From positions 1 through 13,299 of the forward strand of contig SKGZ01000077.1 of NCBI GenBank assembly GCA_007117175.1: a stretch of 13,299 bases of DNA, read 5' to 3'. The DNA comes from Bacteriovoracales bacterium. GTDB taxonomy: Bacteria > Bdellovibrionota > Bacteriovoracia > Bacteriovoracales > Bacteriovoracaceae. Within the stretch, counting starts at the first letter, position 1, and the number at the start of each line of letters is the position of its first letter. Shown here one piece after another: positions 1 through 6,750 of the stretch. Under the pieces are notes generated by a model, which saw only the letters and a program-made list of their open reading frames with translations, was not told the origin of the DNA and did not search any database. The translations under genes and the position numbers were made by a program.

Positions 1-1814
1 AAGTTAAAGAGCTTTCTAATGAGAGTGTTCAAGTTACTTTTGATATTAAAGAATATGACAAAGTCATGGTGAAAAAGATTACCTTCTTGGGAAATAAAGA
101 AGTCTCAGATGAAGAACTGAAGGGCTTTATGATGACTCGAGAGGAGTCACTCTTTTCTGGGTTTTCTGGTTCAGGAGGGTTCAAAGAGTTTAACTTTCAA
201 GGTGATTTGGAGCGATTGAGTTATTTTTATAAAACTAAGGGATATTTACAGGCCAATGTAGGCAACCCCATCGTGACGGTGAGTGAAGATAAAAAATGGA
301 TTTTTATTACAATCGAAGTGACAGAAGGCCCGCAGTTTTCAGTGAATAATATTAGCTTTACAGGTGACTTGCTCTTTACTGATGATGAGCTTTCGGAAGA
401 GCTTAAATTAAAGTCAGATGAAATTTATAATGAAGAAAACTTGCGACATGATATTGAAAACTTAACAGAGAAATATCAAGATGAAGGTTATGCCTTTGTG
501 AACGTTCTTCGAACTCTACAGCCTGTCCCAGGCGAAAACAGGGTGGATGTAGTTTTCACCTTTGAAAAAGGAAAGATTGCCCACTTCGGAGAAATTATTA
601 TCAAAGGAAATGAGAAAACAAGGGATAAAGTCATTCGACGTGAATTAAGAGTGCACGAAGGAATGATGTTTTCTGGTTCCAAACTTCGTCTTTCTAAAGA
701 AAATGTCAATCGCTTGGGATTCTTTGAGCCCAATTCAGTGGTTTTTAATACTGTGACTCGCAAGGATCGTGACGATATTCTCGATTTAGAAATTTCAATT
801 AAGGAGCGACAAACTGGCCAGATTTCCTTAGGAGCTGGTTATTCCACAGTGACCAAGGGGTTTGTTCAGGCTTCAATTGCCCAGAATAACTTTCGTGGTC
901 TAGGACAGGACCTTAATTTAAATCTGAATGTCTCAGGTATTATGCAAACTTACAGTATTGGTTTTACCGAACCTTACTTTAATGACACCAATTGGTCTTT
1001 AGGTGGATTGATTTATCGTACTAGAAATATTTTTATTCAGGGATTTGACTTTGAAAGAAGCGGGATCGATTTGCGCCTTGGTTATTTAGTGGCAGAGTTC
1101 ACCCGTCTTTTTATTACTTACAGTATCGCCGAGACACGAATCTTTGGCCTGAGTAACCCCGCCATTGATCCTGATGTTGAAAACGGAATTGCCTCGGGGG
1201 TTGAGGTGAGCATCATTAGAGATAAGAGAAATAATGCCTTTGAACCAACTGCTGGTTATTTCACATCAGCAGGTCTAGAATATGTTGGTTTGGGCTTTGA
1301 TCAGCGTTGGATTAAGGCCGAAGTTGAGGGGCGTCACTATTACCCCGTTTGGGGTGATTTAATCTTGCGATCAAGAGTCAGGGTCAGTCAACTTTTTGAA
1401 ACCGTTGAGGATCGCCCTGTACCCAGAACCCAAAAATTTGCTTTAGGAGGGCCTCGCTCTTTGAGGGGGTATCAAATCCAAGAAGTAGGGCCGACTCAAC
1501 TTTTAGAGAATGATCAAGGGAATATGCAGTTCTTTAATATGGGGGGACTTTTTTCTTTCCTGACAACGGTGGAACTAGAGCACCCCCTAGTGGCCGAGGC
1601 GGGATTAAAATGGGTGGTTTTTTATGACGCGGGGAATGTATATGAAGAATATATGGGGAAAGGAAATGACTTTTCCCTCGTTCAAAATTATGGTTATGGT
1701 ATGAGGTGGTTTTCTCCAATTGGTATTTTACGTTTTGAAATTGCCCATCCCATTAATCGGGATGAAAGAACAGCACCCAATCAATTTTATTTTGACATAG
1801 GACAATTATTTTAA
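1..1814 (+). CDS. bamA: BamA outer-membrane protein assembly factor, 5'-truncated by window edge
   Basis: Omp85-family beta-barrel, the core of the BAM complex that folds and inserts outer-membrane proteins. The frame is open from base 3, and residues before the first ATG (base 66) read as POTRA sequence, so the gene begins upstream and the ATG at 66 is internal. Counting from that ATG, three POTRA repeats are visible at about 1-88, 91-170 and 173-248. The last carries the RLGFF signature (216-220) and ends in the KERQTG hinge typical of POTRA5. The barrel follows from about 250. It includes the conserved strand RDKRNNAFEPTAG (385-397) and the loop-6 motif SLRGY (465-469, the VRGF/Y lid motif), and it ends ...FYFDIGQLF with the C-terminal phenylalanine expected of a beta-signal. 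The adjacent skp and lpx genes support BamA over TamA or another Omp85 paralogue. The missing part would hold the signal peptide and POTRA1-2. Confidence 0.95.
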   Translation, partial: VKELSNESVQVTFDIKEYDKVMVKKITFLGNKEVSDEELKGFMMTREESLFSGFSGSGGFKEFNFQGDLERLSYFYKTKGYLQANVGNPIVTVSEDKKWIFITIEVTEGPQFSVNNISFTGDLLFTDDELSEELKLKSDEIYNEENLRHDIENLTEKYQDEGYAFVNVLRTLQPVPGENRVDVVFTFEKGKIAHFGEIIIKGNEKTRDKVIRRELRVHEGMMFSGSKLRLSKENVNRLGFFEPNSVVFNTVTRKDRDDILDLEISIKERQTGQISLGAGYSTVTKGFVQASIAQNNFRGLGQDLNLNLNVSGIMQTYSIGFTEPYFNDTNWSLGGLIYRTRNIFIQGFDFERSGIDLRLGYLVAEFTRLFITYSIAETRIFGLSNPAIDPDVENGIASGVEVSIIRDKRNNAFEPTAGYFTSAGLEYVGLGFDQRWIKAEVEGRHYYPVWGDLILRSRVRVSQLFETVEDRPVPRTQKFALGGPRSLRGYQIQEVGPTQLLENDQGNMQFFNMGGLFSFLTTVELEHPLVAEAGLKWVVFYDAGNVYEEYMGKGNDFSLVQNYGYGMRWFSPIGILRFEIAHPINRDERTAPNQFYFDIGQLF

Positions 1815-1833
1815 AATGATAGATTGCAAAAAC

Positions 1834-1839
1834 AGGAGG
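1834..1839 (+). promoter_or_regulatory. Ribosome binding site that sets the skp start
   Basis: AGGAGG lies 6 bases before the ATG at 1846. It lies downstream of the ATG at 1816, so the shorter reading frame is the likely protein. The shorter form also starts directly with a clean signal peptide. Confidence 0.85.
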
Positions 1840-1845
1840 ATTTTT

Positions 1846-2367
1846 ATGTTAAGAACAGTTTTTATGTCCATAGTTTTATCTTTGCCTATTTGGCTAACTG
1901 CTCAGGCCAAGGCAGATGTTTTAGTGGGAATTGTGAATATTCAGCGTATTATGTCTGAGATTAAGCAAGGAGCTAAAATTAATGAAAAATTACAAAAAAT
2001 GTATGAGCAGAAAAAAGGTGAATTAAAAACAGACGAAGATAATATTAAGAAAGCGCAGCAGGAATTGAGTAAACAAGCATCTTTATTAAGTGCTGATGCT
2101 AGGGCAAAAAAAGAAAAAAAGATTCAAGAAGATATTTTGCAATTACAGCAAAAAACGATGAACTATCAGCAAGAAATTCAAAAGCAAGAAGGAGAGCTTA
2201 AGAAGCCAATCTTAGATCGTCTTAAGGAAATTGTGGATGAGGTCTCTAAAAAGAATAACGTTGACTTTACTGTAGAGGTCTCAAACTCACCAGTCGTTTA
2301 CGCTAAAAATAAGGTCGAACTAAGCGAAATGGTCATCAAGGAATATGACAAAAAACATGGGAAGTAG
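1846..2367 (+). CDS. skp: Skp/OmpH-family periplasmic chaperone
   Basis: Periplasmic holdase that keeps unfolded outer-membrane proteins soluble on their way to BamA. The protein is 173 aa, close to the usual 160-180 for the family. It has a signal peptide at 1-23 (basic start MLR, hydrophobic core, AKA|D cleavage site). Next comes the family's opening beta-strand VLVGIVNIQRIMSEIKQG, where GIVNIQRI corresponds to the usual (V)AVVDxQRI block. A long Lys/Gln/Glu-rich coiled coil (about 45-120) forms the tentacles. A C-terminal strand segment, VDFTVEVSNSPVVYA (139-153), returns to the trimer body. An in-frame ATG at 1816 would add ten residues but places the Shine-Dalgarno inside the gene. The gene follows bamA after 31 bases and overlaps the start of lpxD, the common bamA-skp-lpxD order. 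The sequence shows the signal peptide and coiled coil; the chaperone role is family knowledge. Confidence 0.92.
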   Translation: MLRTVFMSIVLSLPIWLTAQAKADVLVGIVNIQRIMSEIKQGAKINEKLQKMYEQKKGELKTDEDNIKKAQQELSKQASLLSADARAKKEKKIQEDILQLQQKTMNYQQEIQKQEGELKKPILDRLKEIVDEVSKKNNVDFTVEVSNSPVVYAKNKVELSEMVIKEYDKKHGK

Positions 2368-3385
2368 TTTTTCCTTAAACTTTTCAGCAGCTCAGTTAGA
2401 AAAGTTTAAATTGTCGGGGCAGAGTGCTGAATTCAATTTAAAAGGTGTCAGTTTACCTCAACAGGTAGAGTCCAACAGTTTAGTCTTTCTTAAAGAACAA
2501 AAATTTTTAGATAAGTTGCGGTTGGATGATCAAGCTCATTCCGTTGTTTTTATAATTGCACAAGAGTTAAAAGAAAAAGTGCCCGCTCAACTGCTGAAGG
2601 GACACTATCTTTACTGGAGTTCTCAGATTGATTTAAGTTTAGTTTTGCTGTCTGAAGAGATTTATAAATTAAGGGAAAAAGATTACCAAAGTCATGTGGA
2701 TGGTCGTATTACTGGAAGTGCGCAAATTGATCCTGCAGCAAAGATTTCACAACAAGTCTTTATTGGAGATCAATGTGTGATTGAAGAGGGAGTTGAGATT
2801 TTACCTGGTTCAGTCGTGATGCATGGGGCTGTCATTAAGAAAAACTCTATTCTCTTTCCTCAGGTGACTATTTATCCTCACTGCATCATCGGGGAGTCTT
2901 GTCGCATTCACAGTGGCACAGTCATTGGTTCAGATGGTTTTGGATATCATTTTCATAATGGTGAACATTTAAAGATTTGGCAATCAGGTGGAGTCATCAT
3001 CGGTGATCAAGTTGAAATTGGGGCAAACTCCTGTGTGGATTGCGGAACTTTCGTCCCCACTGTGATTGGTAGTGGGTCTAAGATTGATAATCAGGTGCAA
3101 GTTGCCCATAACACACAATTAGGTCGAGCAGTGATTCTTTGTGGACAAGCAGGTACAGCCGGTAGTAGTTCAGCAGGAGATTATACAGTGTTTGGAGGAA
3201 GAGCAGGGCTAGGCCCAGATTGCCATCTAGGAGCGGGCTGCCAACTTGCTGGCGGAGCCATGGTGAATCGCAGTTGGCCTGCAGGAAGTCAATTGGGAGG
3301 TCATCCCGCTCAACCGATTAGAGACTGGATTGTCGCTACTAATAGACTGCGCAAATTAGCCAGACAAAAAGAGAGTAGGAAATGA
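2345..3385 (+). CDS. lpxD: LpxD, UDP-3-O-(3-hydroxyacyl)glucosamine N-acyltransferase
   Basis: Third enzyme of lipid A synthesis. It transfers a 3-hydroxyacyl chain from ACP to the 2-amino group of the UDP-sugar in the cytoplasm. The protein is 346 aa, family size. The N-terminal uridine-binding domain (about 10-110) includes SLVFLKEQKFL (45-55), matching the usual FxxxxKY block with Phe for Tyr. A left-handed beta-helix of hexapeptide repeats follows (about 125-315). The stretch VIGSDGFGYHF (193-203) and the catalytic-histidine motif VAHN (His255, equal to E. coli His239) are diagnostic. So is the end GGHPAQPIRDWIVATNRLRKL (318-338). The usual TIDRG motif reads CVDCG (230-234), an Arg-to-Cys change. 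The start is uncertain: ATG 2345 has AAGGA only 2 bases upstream and ATG 2357 has it 14 bases upstream. Either start overlaps skp, by 23 or 11 bases, which implies translational coupling. The stop overlaps fabZ by 4 bases. Confidence 0.95.
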   Translation: MTKNMGSSFSLNFSAAQLEKFKLSGQSAEFNLKGVSLPQQVESNSLVFLKEQKFLDKLRLDDQAHSVVFIIAQELKEKVPAQLLKGHYLYWSSQIDLSLVLLSEEIYKLREKDYQSHVDGRITGSAQIDPAAKISQQVFIGDQCVIEEGVEILPGSVVMHGAVIKKNSILFPQVTIYPHCIIGESCRIHSGTVIGSDGFGYHFHNGEHLKIWQSGGVIIGDQVEIGANSCVDCGTFVPTVIGSGSKIDNQVQVAHNTQLGRAVILCGQAGTAGSSSAGDYTVFGGRAGLGPDCHLGAGCQLAGGAMVNRSWPAGSQLGGHPAQPIRDWIVATNRLRKLARQKESRK

Positions 3386-3891
3386 GTGTCATTTTTAATA
3401 GGCAACAAGTTGAAACTTTCTTGCCTCACCGCCAACCTTTTCTTTTTATTGATCAAGTTCTGAATATTGAGTACCCCTCACAACAAGAGGTTCAGTCTCA
3501 AGGGCGCACTCCAACTGTCAAAGAGTTATTGCACGGAGTGGTCACCTGTGAGTATACCCCACCAGAAGACCATGCTATTTTCCAGGGGCATTTTCCCGGC
3601 AACCCAATTTTTCCTGGAGTTTTACAAGTGGAGTCGATGGCGCAAGCTTCAGCTTTCTTAATGACCGAGTATAAAGGGCGTCAGTTGGGGCATTTTGAAA
3701 TTAAACCGACACTTCTAGGGGTGGATCAGTCACGTTTTAAAAAGCCTATTTTTCCTGGGATGCATTTAATGATTCGCTCTCAGTTAAAAAAATTTCGTGG
3801 ATTTTACATGAACTATCATGCAGAAATTTTTTACGAAGATGAGCTTTGCTCGAGTACTGATTTACTCGCCTCTATTGAGTTTCTCAACTAA
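3382..3891 (+). CDS. fabZ: FabZ, (3R)-hydroxyacyl-ACP dehydratase
   Basis: Hot-dog-fold dehydratase of type II fatty acid synthesis. It removes water from 3-hydroxyacyl-ACP and so competes with LpxA and LpxD for the same intermediates, which explains its place in lpx operons. The opening LPHRQPFLFIDQV (14-26) is the family N-terminal motif. The active-site block QGHFPGNPIFPGVLQVESMAQ (68-88) carries the catalytic pair His70 and Glu84. SRFKKPIFPGM follows as the usual third motif. The protein is 169 aa against about 150 for E. coli FabZ. The excess, about 20 residues at roughly 30-60, lies between the first strand and the active-site helix. Start and stop codons of lpxD and fabZ overlap as ATGA, so translation is probably coupled. 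FabA is unlikely, because the motif spacing and the lpx neighbours are those of FabZ. Confidence 0.94.
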   Translation: MSVIFNRQQVETFLPHRQPFLFIDQVLNIEYPSQQEVQSQGRTPTVKELLHGVVTCEYTPPEDHAIFQGHFPGNPIFPGVLQVESMAQASAFLMTEYKGRQLGHFEIKPTLLGVDQSRFKKPIFPGMHLMIRSQLKKFRGFYMNYHAEIFYEDELCSSTDLLASIEFLN

Positions 3892-3895
3892 GGAG
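3890..3895 (+). promoter_or_regulatory. Ribosome binding site that sets the lpxA start
   Basis: AAGGAG overlaps the fabZ stop codon and sits 6 bases before the ATG at 3902. It excludes the longer in-frame start at 3818, which would lie inside fabZ and add 28 residues unrelated to LpxA. Confidence 0.85.
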
Positions 3896-3901
3896 TTTTT
3901 T

Positions 3902-4702
3902 ATGGTTGATGAGACCTTTATTCATCCAACCGCCATTATTGAAAAAGGTGCAGAAATTGGCGCTAGGGTTAGTATTGGAGCTTATTCTATTATTGGGGCA
4001 AATGTTAAAATAGGCGATGACTGTTTTATTGAGCCTCACGTGGTTATTAATGGTCACACAGAGATTGATGAGCGCAACACCTTTCACAGTTTTAGTAGCA
4101 TTGGAGCCACTCCTCAAGATCTTTCCTATAAAGGGGAGCCAACTAGGGTTCAAATTGGGAAGAATAATGTCTTTCGTGAGTTTGTTTCCATTAGTCGTGG
4201 CACGATGAAACAAGATCAAATAACTCAGATCGGTAATGATGGTGTGTTTATGGCCTATGTGCATCTTGGTCATGATGTGCAGATAGGCAATGGGGTTCGA
4301 ATCGTCAATGCCTGTAATTTAGCCGGTCATGTGAAAATAGATGATGGTGCAATTTTGAGTGGAGGGACTAACGTTTCCCAATTTGTCACTATTGGCAAGG
4401 GTGCATTTATCGGCGGGAGCTCTGGAATTGATCGAGACATTCCTTGTTATACAACAGCCTATGGTAATAGGGTTAAGTTGAAGGGGATCAATATTGTAGG
4501 AATTCGTCGTTTAGGTTTTGATAAACCTGCAGTCTCTGAAGTCGTCGAGTTTTTTAGAACGATGGAGGCTTCAGCACTCTCTCCTAGGGCCTTTGTCGAA
4601 CAAAAAGAGATCTTAGTCGAGTTTTCTGAAAATAAAATTATTAAGCAGATGATTGAGTTTATTATGAATTCAAAAATAGGAATTGCGCCATTTATGTCTT
4701 AG
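3902..4702 (+). CDS. lpxA: LpxA, UDP-N-acetylglucosamine (or 3-amino analogue) acyltransferase
   Basis: First committed step of lipid A synthesis: transfer of a 3-hydroxyacyl chain from ACP to position 3 of the UDP-sugar. The protein is 266 aa against 262 in E. coli. It opens with FIHPTAIIEKGAEIG and is a left-handed beta-helix of hexapeptide repeats to about residue 185. A C-terminal helical domain then starts at KGINIVGIRRLGF. The catalytic motif HLGHD (121-125) gives His124, equal to E. coli His125, with His121 and AGHV His143 also kept. By alignment from memory, Gly172 matches E. coli Gly173, the hydrocarbon-ruler residue that permits C14 chains. The position of E. coli His160 (VHQF) is Ser159 here (VSQF). 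The following gene suggests that the acceptor may be UDP-2-acetamido-3-amino-glucose, giving an amide-linked chain. The sequence alone cannot tell O- from N-acylation. Confidence 0.95.
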   Translation: MVDETFIHPTAIIEKGAEIGARVSIGAYSIIGANVKIGDDCFIEPHVVINGHTEIDERNTFHSFSSIGATPQDLSYKGEPTRVQIGKNNVFREFVSISRGTMKQDQITQIGNDGVFMAYVHLGHDVQIGNGVRIVNACNLAGHVKIDDGAILSGGTNVSQFVTIGKGAFIGGSSGIDRDIPCYTTAYGNRVKLKGINIVGIRRLGFDKPAVSEVVEFFRTMEASALSPRAFVEQKEILVEFSENKIIKQMIEFIMNSKIGIAPFMS

Positions 4703-4711
4703 GGAGGGGAT

Positions 4712-5632
4712 ATGAATCATGTGAATGTTGCTGTTATTGGTTTTGGCCATTTGGGACAATGGCATGCAGAAAAAGTAGAGCAGAGTTCCCATGCAAAATT
4801 AAAGTTTATCATCGAACCTTTTGAGCAAAATGCACTGAAGGCTAAAGAAAAATTTCCCCATGTGAAAGTTATTGCTGATTATCAACAAATTATTGATGAA
4901 GTAGATGCCTTTATCGTCGTGACTCCTACTAGTACTCATTATTCAATAAGTCGAAACTTGCTAGAAAAAAACAAGCATGTTTTTTGTGAAAAACCTATTT
5001 GTGCTACAATGGAAGAGGCAAAAAAATTATTTCAGCTCTATCAACAACAACCCCAACCTGTTTTTCAAGTGGGGCATAGCGAGAGATGTCATCAGATTTG
5101 GCAAGACTTCCAAGTCCCCACAGCTCCTTACTTGATACGTATTTTAAGAGCGGGTGTCTTTAAAAATAGAGCATTAGATGTTCCGGTCACCTCTGATTTG
5201 GCAATTCATGATATTGACCTTATTCATTACTTAACCCGTTCAAGAGTTAAGAGTGTGCAGGCTTTTGCTGTTAAGAGCAGGGGGAAAGAGTATGATACAG
5301 TGAGTATTCATGGTGATTTAGACAATGAAGCTCGGTTTGAGATTTTCTGTACTCGAGATTCTCTGATTGAAAGAAGACAGTGGGAGATTTTTCATCACAA
5401 GGGCACTGAATATATTGATTTGATGACTTGTCAGCGACAGAGCACCACTGGAGATTCTGATTCTTACCAGAAAAGAGATCACTTGGCTTTACAGCAAGAC
5501 TCTTTTTATCAGTCAATCCTTTCCGGTCAAGATGTCTATGTTTCAATGAGGGAGGCCATTGATGCCTTAGCAGTCATAGAAGCGATTCATGGGAGTATAG
5601 AAAAACAATCTTCACAGAGAGTTAATTATTGA
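4712..5632 (+). CDS. Gfo/Idh/MocA-family NAD-dependent oxidoreductase, candidate GnnA-like UDP-GlcNAc 3-dehydrogenase
   Basis: 306-aa Gfo/Idh/MocA oxidoreductase. The N-terminal Rossmann fold has the dinucleotide motif VAVIGFGHLGQWHA (6-19) and the segment IVVTPTSTHY (68-77). The conserved CEKP (92-95) supplies the family's active-site lysine, Lys94. The C-terminal substrate domain carries SDLAIHDIDLIHYL (161-174) with the conserved His166 and Asp167. A strong ribosome binding site (GGGAGGGG) lies just ahead of the ATG and begins at the last base of the lpxA stop. The position between lpxA and lpxB matches GnnA in Acidithiobacillus ferrooxidans and related loci. GnnA oxidises the 3-OH of UDP-GlcNAc so that the transaminase GnnB can install a 3-amino group for LpxA to acylate. 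Family assignment is secure from motifs. The GnnA role rests on context only, and no gnnB is present in this window. An alternative is another UDP-sugar dehydrogenase. Confidence 0.8.
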   Translation: MNHVNVAVIGFGHLGQWHAEKVEQSSHAKLKFIIEPFEQNALKAKEKFPHVKVIADYQQIIDEVDAFIVVTPTSTHYSISRNLLEKNKHVFCEKPICATMEEAKKLFQLYQQQPQPVFQVGHSERCHQIWQDFQVPTAPYLIRILRAGVFKNRALDVPVTSDLAIHDIDLIHYLTRSRVKSVQAFAVKSRGKEYDTVSIHGDLDNEARFEIFCTRDSLIERRQWEIFHHKGTEYIDLMTCQRQSTTGDSDSYQKRDHLALQQDSFYQSILSGQDVYVSMREAIDALAVIEAIHGSIEKQSSQRVNY

Positions 5633-6750
5633 TGAAAAAGAGCTGTCTGGTGGTGGTTGGAGAGCAATCAGGTGAGGAGCATTTTTTAAGTTTCTTTCCC
5701 CAATTGCAAGCCAAAGTTCAAGCAGAGCTTGACTTCTATGGAGTTGCCGGATCTGACTCAGCAGCTCAAGGAGTAGAGCTTATTTATCATTTAAAAGAAT
5801 TCTCATCAATGGGATTCTCTGAAGTTCTACACAAGATTCCTTTTTATTATAATGCCCATAAAGAATTATTAAAACAGGTTGATCAGCGAAAGACTCAATA
5901 TGCTATCTTAGTTGATTTTCAAGGATTTAACTTAAGGTTGGCTCAATCTTTGAAGAAAAAAAATGTCAATGTTTATTACTATGTTGCCCCCCAGGCCTGG
6001 GCATGGAAACCTTGGAGGGCCAAGAAAATTGCACAGAGTGTTCAGTGTTTGTTCTGCTTTTTGCCATTTGAAAAGTCTTGGTTTCAAGAACGAGGTGTGT
6101 CTCAGGTGCAGTTGGTTGCTCATCCACTTTATCGTAAATATGCAGAGGAGCTGAAACAGCTTAAGCCTCACTCCCAAAGGGATGAAATTTTATTCTTGCC
6201 AGGATCCCGTAAAATGGAAGTGCGTTCCCTGATGCCTGTTTTTTATGATGTTATTAAGGAAATTAAAAAGATTAAACCTGAGTTTAAAATTAGTTTATTA
6301 ATCTCACCTTCATTAGACCTTTGCGAATTAGAGAAATATTTGCATCTTTTTGATCATTCTTACCATAGTGATCAATCGAGTCAGGCCTTTCAAAATGCGA
6401 AGTTCGCAGTTGCTGCCAGTGGAACCGTCACTTTGGCCACTGGACTTTTTCAGGTTCCTACAGTTGTTTGTTATAAAGTTAATCTTTTTAATGAATATGT
6501 TTTTTACACCGTGGTCAAGTATACTGGATTTATTAGTTTGGTGAACTTAATCTTAGCCGATGAAGTTTTTCCTGAGCTGACTCAAAACTTAGTGAGTGCT
6601 CAAAGAATAATAAGTGAGTTAAAGCAGTGGTTTGAAGATGAAGAATACTTGGCTAAGACTTTACGGCAATTAGCCCGCTTGAATCATTTACTAAGGGGAG
6701 AAAAAGAAGGTTTTTGTCCTGGAGAGTATATCGCAAATGAGATTATATAG
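5632..6750 (+). CDS. lpxB: LpxB, lipid-A-disaccharide synthase
   Basis: GT19 glycosyltransferase that joins UDP-diacylglucosamine and lipid X into the beta-1,6 disaccharide at the inner face of the cytoplasmic membrane. The protein is 372 aa, family length. Recognisable blocks are APQAWAWKPWR (119-129), FLPFEKSWF (143-151), AHP (163-165), LPGSR (189-193), ASGTVTL (262-268) and SLVNLILAD (302-310). Several canonical motifs have drifted. GEASGD reads GEQSGEEH (10-17). IDxPDFN reads VDFQGFN (94-100), keeping the first Asp. The usual Glu after SGTxxL is Ala269. The start is taken as ATG 5632, which shares one base with the preceding TGA stop (TGATG). A TTG at 5629 would add one residue. No strong Shine-Dalgarno is visible, so coupling to the upstream gene is likely. 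The 3' end overlaps lpxK by 14 bases. Confidence 0.93.
   Translation: MKKSCLVVVGEQSGEEHFLSFFPQLQAKVQAELDFYGVAGSDSAAQGVELIYHLKEFSSMGFSEVLHKIPFYYNAHKELLKQVDQRKTQYAILVDFQGFNLRLAQSLKKKNVNVYYYVAPQAWAWKPWRAKKIAQSVQCLFCFLPFEKSWFQERGVSQVQLVAHPLYRKYAEELKQLKPHSQRDEILFLPGSRKMEVRSLMPVFYDVIKEIKKIKPEFKISLLISPSLDLCELEKYLHLFDHSYHSDQSSQAFQNAKFAVAASGTVTLATGLFQVPTVVCYKVNLFNEYVFYTVVKYTGFISLVNLILADEVFPELTQNLVSAQRIISELKQWFEDEEYLAKTLRQLARLNHLLRGEKEGFCPGEYIANEII

Noticed and set aside
66..68. ATG at 66 as the bamA start
   Set aside because: The frame is open to base 3, and the upstream residues continue a POTRA domain, so this is an internal methionine.
3818..3901. N-terminal extension of LpxA reaching into fabZ
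   Set aside because: It adds 28 residues with no LpxA similarity, while the ATG at 3902 has an ideal ribosome binding site and the family N-terminus.
3884..4273. 129-codon reverse-strand reading frame opposite lpxA
   Set aside because: It is fully antisense to a well-conserved gene, with no recognisable domain or ribosome binding site. It is a shadow frame.
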